Part shown: positions 8,335 through 14,233 of the stretch, in pieces
How the letters are laid out: each line of letters starts with the position of its first letter
Numbering within the stretch: position 1 is the stretch's first letter
Position numbers and translations under genes: made by a program
Source of the DNA: an uncultured Collinsella sp.
Lineage (GTDB): Bacteria; Actinomycetota; Coriobacteriia; Coriobacteriales; Coriobacteriaceae
DNA: 16,020 nucleotides
Assembly (NCBI GenBank): GCA_937937835.1
Contig: CALDBJ010000021.1
Span: forward strand, 1 to 16,020
Direction: 5' to 3'
Notes under the pieces: model-generated
The model's database searches: none
What the model was told of the DNA's origin: nothing
Seen by the model: only the letters and a program-made list of their open reading frames with translations

Positions 8335-8339
8335 AATAA

Positions 8340-8771
8340 ATGCACGAGCTCGGAATCGTCTATCACATCATTCGCGATGTCGAGAATGTGGCGCGCGCTC
8401 ATGGCGTGCGTCGCGTTTCGAGTGTGACGTTGCTGTTGGGCGAGGTCTCGGGCGTCGTTCCCGACTTGCTGCTCGACGCTTGGCGCTGGGCAGCAGATAA
8501 AAAGCCTATCACCAAGGGCGCGGAGCTTATCTTGGAGCCCATCGAGGCCGTGACACATTGCGAGGCGTGCGGCTGCGACTACGCGACGGTCGAGCACGGC
8601 AAGACCTGTCCCCATTGCGGTAGCGGCGAGACATACCTGCTGCAGGGCCAAGAGGTAATGAACAAACAGATCGAGACCCCCGACGAGGATCCCGCGGACG
8701 CCGCAACCGTCGGCTCCGATATCGACATCCCCGACGCCGTCGACGCGGCCAACCCCCTCCACATCGCCTAG
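8340..8771 (+). CDS. hypA: Hydrogenase nickel-insertion protein HypA
   Basis: A 143-residue cytoplasmic metallochaperone of the HypA/HybF family, which with HypB delivers nickel to [NiFe] hydrogenase. The N-terminal MHE supplies the nickel-binding His2. A zinc site is formed by C74-x2-C77 and C90-x2-C93, and the family block VSSVTLLLGEVSGVVPDLLLDAW is present. Typical family members are about 115 residues; this one carries an extra C-terminal tail of roughly 30 residues (111-143), acidic and proline-containing, which is unusual. AGGA five bases upstream supports the start. No other hyp gene or hydrogenase is in the window, so it is isolated. It follows the large oxidoreductase gene by 192 bases of foldable leader and is followed by a palindromic element that may end its transcript. 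Confidence 0.93.
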   Translation: MHELGIVYHIIRDVENVARAHGVRRVSSVTLLLGEVSGVVPDLLLDAWRWAADKKPITKGAELILEPIEAVTHCEACGCDYATVEHGKTCPHCGSGETYLLQGQEVMNKQIETPDEDPADAATVGSDIDIPDAVDAANPLHIA

Positions 8772-8782
8772 GATTCCCTATA

Positions 8783-8849
8783 AGTTGCGGTGAAATAGTT
8801 CCTAAATTCAGCCTTCTGGCTCTTAAACAAGAACTATTCCACCGCAACT
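8783..8849. repeat. Long palindromic intergenic element, copy B
   Basis: The 19-base arms 8783-8801 (AGTTGCGGTGAAATAGTTC) and 8831-8849 pair with one mismatch that is G-U in RNA. The loop is 29 bases. The arm ends share TTGCGGTGAAATAG with the element at 1-60, while loops and inner arms differ. It sits 11 bases after hypA and is followed by ATTTTGAG, so it could also terminate hypA. Confidence 0.75.
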
Positions 8850-9168
8850 ATTTTGAGTGGTTTCGTAGAACATAAGTCACGATAATAGTCAAGTCATGTC
8901 TGTTTAAACAAAATAGCGGCAGTACAAGCGCATTCGCGCTTGCCAAAATCGATATTAATGAACAGCCTGTTTGTATCTGTAAAATGCATGGCTTGATGTG
9001 CGACGCCTTGGCGTGTAATGAGTCAAAAAGCGGTAACGTAATCAATTTGTAACAAACTTAGACGTTTAAACAAATAATCCAACCTTTTGCGAATTTAGCT
9101 ATAATTCCACAAACCAAACAGGTATACTTCCTTCATGTCGTGTAGGAAATACGTAGACAAAAAGGAGG
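8850..9168 (+). promoter_or_regulatory. AT-rich upstream region of the mannose PTS operon
   Basis: About 320 bases without a credible gene, clearly richer in A+T than the flanks. It holds two copies of GTTTAAACAAA (8902-8912 and 9064-9074, the core being the palindrome GTTTAAAC), a perfect 7-bp hairpin (8925-8931 with 8936-8942), and a perfect -10 hexamer TATAAT at 9100-9105, 71 bases before the RBS region. I find no good -35 at standard spacing. AAAGGAGG (9161-9168) is the ribosome binding site of the first PTS gene. The GTTTAAAC copies are candidate regulator sites. Confidence 0.45.
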
Positions 9169-9175
9169 TTATGTG

Positions 9176-10165
9176 ATGGTAAGTATTGTTCTTGCTAGCC
9201 ACGGGGACTTGGCAGCTGGAATCAAGCAGACGGGCTCGATGGTCTTTGGCGATCAGCCGTCTGTTGCCGTGGTCTCGCTCGAGCCGAGCATGGGCCCCGA
9301 CGACTTCCGTGCCAAGGTCGAGGAAGCAATCGCTTCCTTCGAGGACCAGGAGCAGGTGCTCTTCCTCGTTGATCTGTGGGGCGGCACGCCGTTCAACCAG
9401 ATCAGCGGGCTCATCGAGGGCCATGATTCCTGGGCTATCGTCACCGGTGTCAACCTGCCTATGCTCATCGAGGCATATTCGCAGCGCTTTGACGCAAAGA
9501 ACACTGCACATACGATCGCAAAACATCTCGTGACTGAGGCTAAGGCTGGCGTGCGCGTCAAGCCCGAGTCTCTGGAGCCCGAGGAGAAGAAGCCGGCTGC
9601 GGCCGCCGCTGCTCCTGCAGGCGCCATCCCTCCGGGAACGGTCATCGGCGACGGGCACATCAAGATTGCCCACGTCCGTATCGACACCCGTCTGCTTCAT
9701 GGTCAGGTGGCCACCACGTGGACCAAGCAGATCAACCCCAACCGCATCATCGTGGTTTCCGACGGCGTTGCTCACGACGAGCTCCGCAAGACCATGATCG
9801 AGCAGGCTGCCCCTCCGGGAGTCCATGCCAACGTCGTGCCCATCAAGAAGATGGCCGAGGTCGTCAAGGACACGCGCTTTGGTGACACCAAGGCCATGCT
9901 GCTCTTTGAGAACCCGCAGGATCTGCTCAAGGCCATCGAGGCCGGCGTCGACATCAAGGAAGTCAACATCGGTTCCATGGCTCACTCCAAGGGCAAGGTC
10001 GTCGTCACCAACGCCGTTGCTATGGGCGATGATGACGTTAAGACTCTCGAGGCCCTCAAGGCCAAGGGCGTCAAGTTCGAGGTCCGCAAGGTTCCTTCGG
10101 ATTCCTCCGAGGATCTCGACGCCATGTTGAAGAAAGCTAAGGCCGAACTGGCCGCTCAAGCATAG
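9176..10165 (+). CDS. manX: Mannose-family PTS enzyme IIAB
   Basis: A 329-residue cytoplasmic phosphotransferase of the mannose/fructose/sorbose PTS, passing phosphate from HPr to the sugar. The IIA domain (1-~125) has the active histidine in ASHGD (H9) and the LWGGTPFN block. An alanine/proline-rich linker (about 130-160) follows, then IIB (162-329) with RIDTRLLHGQV, whose H175 is the second phosphorylation site. Histidine positions and overall length match E. coli ManX closely. Three start codons crowd here: ATG 9171 is followed at once by TGA, GTG 9173 is only four bases from the SD, and ATG 9176 lies seven bases after AAAGGAGG and is preferred. It is the first gene of manXYZ, 18 bases before manY. 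The substrate could be mannose, glucose or another hexose; sequence alone does not decide. Confidence 0.93.
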   Translation: MVSIVLASHGDLAAGIKQTGSMVFGDQPSVAVVSLEPSMGPDDFRAKVEEAIASFEDQEQVLFLVDLWGGTPFNQISGLIEGHDSWAIVTGVNLPMLIEAYSQRFDAKNTAHTIAKHLVTEAKAGVRVKPESLEPEEKKPAAAAAAPAGAIPPGTVIGDGHIKIAHVRIDTRLLHGQVATTWTKQINPNRIIVVSDGVAHDELRKTMIEQAAPPGVHANVVPIKKMAEVVKDTRFGDTKAMLLFENPQDLLKAIEAGVDIKEVNIGSMAHSKGKVVVTNAVAMGDDDVKTLEALKAKGVKFEVRKVPSDSSEDLDAMLKKAKAELAAQA

Positions 10166-10183
10166 TAAAGGAGGGTCCGATAC

Positions 10184-11002
10184 ATGTCTGCAATCACTAT
10201 TCTGCTTGTTGCGATTGTCGCGTTGCTTGCCGGTATGGAAGGCATTCTGGATGAGTTCCAGTTCCATCAGCCGCTCGTGGCATGCACGCTTATCGGTCTC
10301 GTAACCGGTCACCTTCAGGAGGGCATCCTCCTGGGCGGTTCGCTCCAGATGATGGCCCTTGGCTGGGCTAACGTCGGCGCCGCTGTCGCGCCTGACGCCG
10401 CTCTGGCCTCGGTCGCTTCTTCGATCATCATGGTGCTCGCCCTCAACGGTGGCGCCACCGATTCGGCCAAGGCCGTTACCACCGCTATCGCCGTCGCCGT
10501 CCCACTGTCGGTCGCTGGTCTGTTCCTGACCATGATCTGCCGTACCATTGCTACCGCTATCGCTCACGCCATGGACGGTTGCGCCGAGAAGGGCGACTTC
10601 TCCGGCATCGAGCGCTGGCAGTATGCTGCCATCCTCATGCAGGGCCTTCGTATCGCCATCCCGGCAGTGCTTCTGTGCGTCATCCCGGCCGAGGCCGTTA
10701 CCAACGCGCTTAACGCTATGCCCGACTGGCTGTCCGGCGGCATGGCTGTCGGCGGCGGCATGGTCGCTTCCGTCGGTTACGCCATGGTCATCAACATGAT
10801 GGCCACCAAGGAGACCTGGCCGTTCTTCGTCCTCGGCTTTGTCCTTGCTGCCATCCCTCAGCTCACGCTGATAGCCCTTGGTCTCATTGGCATCTCCCTT
10901 GCCCTCATCTACCTTGGCCTTAAGGATCTGGCCAAGCAGGGTGGCGGCATGGGCGGTGGCTCCGGCGACCCGCTCGGCGACATTCTGAACGATTACGAGT
11001 AG
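10184..11002 (+). CDS. manY: Mannose-family PTS enzyme IIC
   Basis: A 272-residue integral membrane protein that, with IID, forms the sugar channel of the mannose-type PTS. The family features are clear: N-terminal LLVAIVALLAGMEGILDEFQFHQPLVACTL split over two hydrophobic segments, then LQEGILLGGSLQMMALGWANVGAAVAPD, and several further membrane segments up to about residue 245. The glycine-rich tail (GGGMGGGSGD) is probably cytoplasmic. Length is normal for the family (about 265). AAGGAGGG ten bases upstream supports the start. It lies between manX and manZ with short gaps, so the three are one transcript. Confidence 0.94.
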   Translation: MSAITILLVAIVALLAGMEGILDEFQFHQPLVACTLIGLVTGHLQEGILLGGSLQMMALGWANVGAAVAPDAALASVASSIIMVLALNGGATDSAKAVTTAIAVAVPLSVAGLFLTMICRTIATAIAHAMDGCAEKGDFSGIERWQYAAILMQGLRIAIPAVLLCVIPAEAVTNALNAMPDWLSGGMAVGGGMVASVGYAMVINMMATKETWPFFVLGFVLAAIPQLTLIALGLIGISLALIYLGLKDLAKQGGGMGGGSGDPLGDILNDYE

Positions 11003-11018
11003 GAGGGGAGTGATACAT

Positions 11019-11939
11019 ATGGCAGAGAACAAGATTCAGCTCACCAAGGCTGACCGCAAGAAGGTTTGCTTCCGTCATCAGTTCCTTCAGGGCTCGTGGA
11101 ACTACGAGCGCATGCAGAACGGCGGCTGGTGCTTCGCAATGATCCCTGCGATCAAGAAGCTCTACACCAGCAAGGATGACCAGATTGCCGCTCTTAAGCG
11201 CCACCTGGAGTTCTATAACACCCACCCCTATGTTTCCGCCCCCGTCATTGGCGTTACCCTCGCCCTCGAGGAGGAGCGCGCCAACGGTGCTCCGATCGAT
11301 GATGTCGCCATCCAGGGCGTCAAGGTCGGTATGATGGGCCCGCTCGCCGGCGTCGGTGACCCCGTCTTCTGGTTCACCCTTCGCCCGATTCTGGGCGCTC
11401 TGGGCGCTTCCCTGGCCATGTCCGGCAGCATCGTCGGTCCGCTGCTGTTCTTCTTCGCGTGGAACATCATCCGTTACGCTTTCCTGTGGTACACGCAGGA
11501 GTTTGGCTACAAGGTCGGCTCCTCCATCGCCAAGGACCTCTCCGGTGGTCTGATGGGCAAGGTCACCGAGGGCGCTTCCATCCTGGGTATGTTCATCATC
11601 GGCGCCCTGGTCGAGCGCTGGGTGTCCATTTCCTTCACCCCGATCGTCTCCACGGTCAAGCAGTCTGCTGGCGCCTTTATCGACTGGGCTAGCCTGCCCT
11701 CCGGTTCCGAGGGTATCAAGGAAGCGCTGACGATGTACAACTCCGTCGGTGCTACCGCCCTTGATCAGATGAAGGTCACCACGCTTCAGGCCAACCTCGA
11801 TCAGCTCATCCCCGGCCTTGCCGCCGTGTGCCTGACCCTGCTGGTCTGCAAGCTCCTCAAGAAGAAGGTCAGCCCGATCGTCATCATCCTGGCTCTCTTC
11901 GCCGTCGGCATCATCGGTCGCTTCTGCGGCTTCATGTAA
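11019..11939 (+). CDS. manZ: Mannose-family PTS enzyme IID
   Basis: A 306-residue membrane protein, partner of IIC. Recognisable family blocks include FRHQFLQGSWNYERMQNGGWCFAMIP near the N-terminus, the HLEFYNTHPYVSAPVIG segment, GVKVGMMGPLAGVGDPVFWFTLRP and the hydrophobic C-terminus with the last membrane segment ending at GRFCGFM. An in-frame GTG at 11010 exists but sits inside the SD region. ATG at 11019 has GGAG (11007-11010) at a normal distance and is preferred. It closes the manXYZ operon 16 bases after manY and is followed by a strong terminator at 11996-12040. Confidence 0.94.
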   Translation: MAENKIQLTKADRKKVCFRHQFLQGSWNYERMQNGGWCFAMIPAIKKLYTSKDDQIAALKRHLEFYNTHPYVSAPVIGVTLALEEERANGAPIDDVAIQGVKVGMMGPLAGVGDPVFWFTLRPILGALGASLAMSGSIVGPLLFFFAWNIIRYAFLWYTQEFGYKVGSSIAKDLSGGLMGKVTEGASILGMFIIGALVERWVSISFTPIVSTVKQSAGAFIDWASLPSGSEGIKEALTMYNSVGATALDQMKVTTLQANLDQLIPGLAAVCLTLLVCKLLKKKVSPIVIILALFAVGIIGRFCGFM

Positions 11940-11995
11940 GCACGCTTCGGCTTAAGACCGAGAATTGCTAGGCAAGGGCTTTTGAGCCATTGAAA

Positions 11996-12040
11996 CGGAC
12001 CGCACCCGGTGGGTACACTGGATGCGGTCCGATTGTTTTT
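11996..12040 (+). terminator. Terminator of manXYZ
   Basis: CGGACCGCA (11996-12004) pairs perfectly with TGCGGTCCG (12023-12031), with a second inner helix (CCGGTG with CACTGG, one G-U), followed by ATTGTTTTT. It lies 56 bases after manZ and before the DUF956 gene, so expression of the latter needs read-through or its own promoter. Confidence 0.85.
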
Positions 12041-12059
12041 ATTGGAGGGCGAGGCGCGT

Positions 12060-12458
12060 ATGGCGCAATCTCAGAACAGCACGGTCGATCTGGCAACGCC
12101 GGCAACCTGCCTGATGGGGCTTACCAGCCACGGTAACGTGATGGTGGGCAATAAGGCGTTTGAGTACTATAACGAGCGCAATCCCGAGGATTATATTCAA
12201 ATCCCGTGGGACGAGGTCGACTATATTGCCGCCGAGGTCTTGCGCGGCACCAAGAAGATTACGCGTTTTGCCATCTTCACCAAGGACAACGGTCACTTTA
12301 CGTTTTCGACGCGCGACGACAAAGAGACGCTGCGCGCTGTGCGCAAGTACGTGGACGAGGATAGACTCGTGCGTTCGCCCGACTTTATCGACGTAACGAC
12401 CAAGGGCGCCAAGAGCATCCCTGCTGCCATCAAAAGCCTCTTTCACAAAGGCGACTAG
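12060..12458 (+). CDS. DUF956 family protein
   Basis: A 132-residue protein of the DUF956 family, small soluble proteins known for sitting beside mannose-type PTS operons (called ManO in some lactic acid bacteria). I recognise it by length, by the block CLMGLTSHGNVMVGNKAFEYYN split over two strands, by IPWDEVDYIAAEV and by the RFAIFTKDNGHFTFSTRD segment. A regulatory or accessory role for the PTS is assumed in the literature without a defined mechanism, to my knowledge. An in-frame GTG at 12009 lies inside the upstream terminator and is rejected; ATG at 12060 has GAGG five bases upstream. It is separated from manZ by a strong terminator and closed by another. Confidence 0.85.
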   Translation: MAQSQNSTVDLATPATCLMGLTSHGNVMVGNKAFEYYNERNPEDYIQIPWDEVDYIAAEVLRGTKKITRFAIFTKDNGHFTFSTRDDKETLRAVRKYVDEDRLVRSPDFIDVTTKGAKSIPAAIKSLFHKGD

Positions 12459-12476
12459 TCGTCTGCGATAGATGGC

Positions 12477-12526
12477 GGAAAATGCATCCCGGAATTCGTT
12501 CTCATTCCGGGATGCATTTTCCTTTT
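12477..12526 (+). terminator. Terminator after the DUF956 gene
   Basis: Perfect 19-bp arms 12477-12495 (starting GGAAAATGCATCCC) and 12504-12522 surround an 8-base loop, followed by TTTT on the plus strand. The minus strand also shows a short T run inside the stem, but no gene there needs it. Confidence 0.85.
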
Positions 12527-12624
12527 GAGCGCCAGTTGGGAAAGCTTGTCCCATTTTTTAGCCGAATACCGGGATGGAATTTCCCTTACATGTGGTTAGA
12601 GGAAACCCCATCCCATTATTTTGC
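12508..12624. repeat. Cluster of related hairpins and GGGATG repeats
   Basis: CCGGGATGCATTTTCC (12507-12522) and CCGGGATGGAATTTCC (12568-12583) are near-identical direct copies. The second also pairs with 12601-12614 (GGAAACCCCATCCC, two mismatches), followed by ATTATTTT. Between them, TGGGAAAGCTTGTCCCA (12537-12553) is a small hairpin followed by TTTTTT. Three hairpin-plus-T-run units thus follow one another after the DUF956 gene. They may be spare terminators or decayed copies of one repeat. Confidence 0.5.
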
Positions 12625-12654
12625 GTTATTCTGGGTTATAATTTTCCGTTATTG

Positions 12655-12720
12655 AGAAGGCTCTACGGCGATAATTCGCTGCAGAGCCTTCTTGATGAGT
12701 GGCCATGCGCTACATGGCCA
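12655..12720 (+). other. Two perfect hairpins before the tRNA gene
   Basis: AGAAGGCTCT (12655-12664) pairs with AGAGCCTTCT (12683-12692), with an inner GCGA-TAAT-TCGC stem. TGGCCATG (12700-12707) pairs with CATGGCCA (12713-12720). A perfect TATAAT at 12637-12642 would start a transcript just before the first hairpin. They may be a leader processed from the tRNA precursor, or a small RNA; nothing decides. Confidence 0.4.
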
Positions 12721-12732
12721 AGGGGCAAATCT

Positions 12733-12740
12733 GCTACACT
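12733..12740 (+). promoter_or_regulatory. Likely tRNA-Arg promoter, extended -10
   Basis: TGCTACACT (12732-12740) is an extended -10 element ending ten bases before the tRNA. No clear -35 exists at 17 bp, which is tolerated with an extended -10. Confidence 0.45.
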
Positions 12741-12750
12741 AGTACAACAT

Positions 12751-12826
12751 GCCTCCGTAGCTCAGGGGATAGAGCACCGCTCTCCTAAAGCGGGTGTCGT
12801 CGGTTCGAATCCGCCCGGGGGCACCA
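12751..12826 (+). tRNA. tRNA-Arg (anticodon CCU)
   Basis: A 76-base cloverleaf with encoded CCA. The acceptor is 12751-12757 with 12816-12822, the D stem GCTC/GAGC, the anticodon stem 12777-12781 with 12789-12793, and the loop CTCCTAA with anticodon CCT at 12784-12786. The T loop is TTCGAAT. The T stem GTCGG/CCGCC has one T-C mismatch at its second pair, which is unusual. The CCU isoacceptor reads the rare AGG codon. A separate inverted copy of its 3' half lies downstream. Confidence 0.93.
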
Positions 12827-12906
12827 GGGAATATGACGGCGTCGCGGGAGCGGCGCCGTTTCTGGTTTGCGGGGGCCGCCGGCGGATTCGGGCCGTCGAC
12901 ACCCGC
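12790..12906. repeat. Inverted copy of the 3' half of tRNA-Arg
   Basis: Bases 12790-12815 of the tRNA (anticodon 3' stem through T arm) pair with 12881-12906: 23 Watson-Crick pairs, two G-U and one T-T mismatch out of 26. Inside lies a smaller hairpin (12836-12841 with 12854-12859, then TTTCT) that may terminate the tRNA transcript. The right arm overlaps the first 25-bp direct repeat of the restriction island. Confidence 0.75.
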
Positions 12907-12916
12907 GTCACCAATT
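12892..12916. repeat. 25-bp direct repeat, left copy (island boundary)
   Basis: Starts GCCGTCGACACCCGC and ends GTCACCAATT; it is identical over 25 bases to 15935-15959 and differs on both outer sides. The two copies, 3,043 bp apart, bracket the methyltransferase, endonuclease and truncated ATPase genes. This is a candidate attachment site or recombination scar. Confidence 0.75.
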
Positions 12917-13045
12917 GCGTCTAGAGCCCTCCGGTAGAGTGTCCAAGCCCTAAAGCCCAGTTGATGCTACGGGGTTTAGAGGCGGACTGAAGCAAGGGGA
13001 AGACATGTCCGCTCGGGGTGATAGACTAACGCTGTGGTAAATACA

Positions 13046-13058
13046 GGACAGTTTGACC
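13046..13058 (+). promoter_or_regulatory. SsoII-like operator of the methyltransferase gene
   Basis: GGACA-GTT-TGACC is an imperfect palindrome (four of five pairs) ending 25 bases before the methyltransferase ATG. From memory, the M.SsoII protein represses its own gene by binding GGACA-AAT-TGTCC. The likeness, plus the N-terminal HTH in this methyltransferase, suggests the same control. The gene has only a weak SD (AGGCG) and no clear promoter that I can assign. Confidence 0.5.
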
Positions 13059-13083
13059 GTTTTTCAACCAAGATAGGCGTCCC

Positions 13084-14232
13084 ATGCAACTAAATGCAGC
13101 TGATATAGCGCAAAAGAGAATTGACCTCGGCCTCACCCAAAAGGAGTTCGCCGCCGCCCTTGGTATGGGCTCGTCTGGCGAACGCACCGTTCGGCGCTGG
13201 GAGTCTGGGGATACTAGTCCAACGGCGGCTGAATGCGCCTTTATCGCATCGCTCGATGCGGGGGCTCCATTTGACCAAGGGGAGCGCAGCGACGCGCCTT
13301 TTACCTTCTGCGATCTCTTCGCGGGCATCGGCGGTATACGAATGCCGTTCCAGGAGCTTGGCGGTAGGTGCGTCTTCTCTTGCGAGTGGGATAAGTTCGC
13401 CCAGAAAACCTACCGGATGAACTATGGAGAGACCCCGGCGGGCGACATCCGTCAGGTCGCATCAAACGATATACCGGACTTCGATGTCCTGCTCGCAGGC
13501 TTTCCTTGTCAGCCATTCTCCCTTGCAGGCGTTTCGAAGAAGCAATCTTTGGGGAGACCCACCGGCTTTGAGGATAAAACGCAGGGAACCCTCTTTTTCG
13601 AGGTCGCTCGCATCATACGCGACAAGCGCCCGAAGGCCTTCTTGCTTGAGAACGTTAAGAACCTTACGAGTCACGACGGCGGGAAGACTTTCAAGGTCAT
13701 ACGACAGACGCTTGAGGAGGACCTTGGATACCATATTTTCTGGAAAGTGCTTGATTCAAAAAACTGGACGTGCCAGCACAGGGAGCGCATCTACATCGTG
13801 GGGTTCAGGGAGGAAGTTCCCTTCTCGTGGGATGACCTTGAGGTGCCGGGACCGGGACATACGCTAGGGGAAATCCTCGAAGAGCAACCAAACGAACGCT
13901 ACACCATTTCGGATAAGCTATGGGCCTATCTGCGCGCCTATCGCGAAAAGCATGAGGCGGCGGGCCACGGCTTTGGATACTCGATGGTCGGCCCAGAGGA
14001 CACGACAAGGACGCTTTCCGCCCGGTACCACAAGGATGGCAGCGAGATTCTGGTCGGGCAGGAAGGAAAAAACCCTCGTAAACTCACTCCCCGCGAATGC
14101 GCGCGCCTGCAAGGATTTCCCGATGAGTTCATCATCCCGGTGTCGGATACTCAGGCATACAGGCAGTTCGGCAACTCCGTGACCGTGCCGGTCGTGCGCT
14201 CGGTCGCGAAGTTGATGATGGAGGTGTTCTAG
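13084..14232 (+). CDS. DNA cytosine-C5 methyltransferase with N-terminal HTH
   Basis: A 382-residue enzyme that transfers a methyl group from S-adenosylmethionine to cytosine C5 to protect host DNA. Residues 5-60 form an XRE-like HTH (LGLTQKEFAAALGMG...RRWESG), as in M.SsoII. The methyltransferase motifs follow in order: I (FCDLFAGIGG, 75-84), IV with catalytic C142 (GFPCQPFSLAG), VI (E189-N-V), VIII (QHRER, 231-235), and IX-X (RECARLQGFP 338-347, QFGNSV 361-366). The target-recognition region contains GHGFGYSMV and TRTLSARYHKDGSEIL, close to Dcm and SsoII enzymes, so a CCWGG or CCNGG target is likely though unproven. The stop is followed after one base by the endonuclease start. The start is the first ATG after the operator; SD is weak, which fits low, self-limited expression. 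G+C and codon use are less biased than in the neighbours, suggesting transfer. Confidence 0.93.
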   Translation: MQLNAADIAQKRIDLGLTQKEFAAALGMGSSGERTVRRWESGDTSPTAAECAFIASLDAGAPFDQGERSDAPFTFCDLFAGIGGIRMPFQELGGRCVFSCEWDKFAQKTYRMNYGETPAGDIRQVASNDIPDFDVLLAGFPCQPFSLAGVSKKQSLGRPTGFEDKTQGTLFFEVARIIRDKRPKAFLLENVKNLTSHDGGKTFKVIRQTLEEDLGYHIFWKVLDSKNWTCQHRERIYIVGFREEVPFSWDDLEVPGPGHTLGEILEEQPNERYTISDKLWAYLRAYREKHEAAGHGFGYSMVGPEDTTRTLSARYHKDGSEILVGQEGKNPRKLTPRECARLQGFPDEFIIPVSDTQAYRQFGNSVTVPVVRSVAKLMMEVF

Positions 14233-14233
14233 G

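Noticed and set aside
5274..8762. A 1,162-codon open frame on the minus strand
   Set aside because: It mirrors the oxidoreductase and hypA genes, whose motifs are unmistakable; such antisense frames are a by-product of high GC at third codon positions.
8848..9045. A 65-codon minus-strand open frame upstream of manX
   Set aside because: No RBS, no recognisable domain, AT-rich regulatory DNA.
9171..9176. ATGTGA start-stop at the head of manX
   Set aside because: Too close to the SD to start efficiently; it overlaps the real start by chance.
9095..11032. A 645-codon open frame on the minus strand
   Set aside because: It lies opposite manX and manY and has the histidine-, aspartate- and glycine-rich composition of a shadow frame.
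12009..12059. Extended N-terminus for the DUF956 protein from GTG 12009
   Set aside because: This start lies inside the manXYZ terminator stem; ATG 12060 has an RBS.
12574..12924. A 116-codon open frame through the tRNA
   Set aside because: Its middle is the well-known false peptide produced by translating a tRNA gene.
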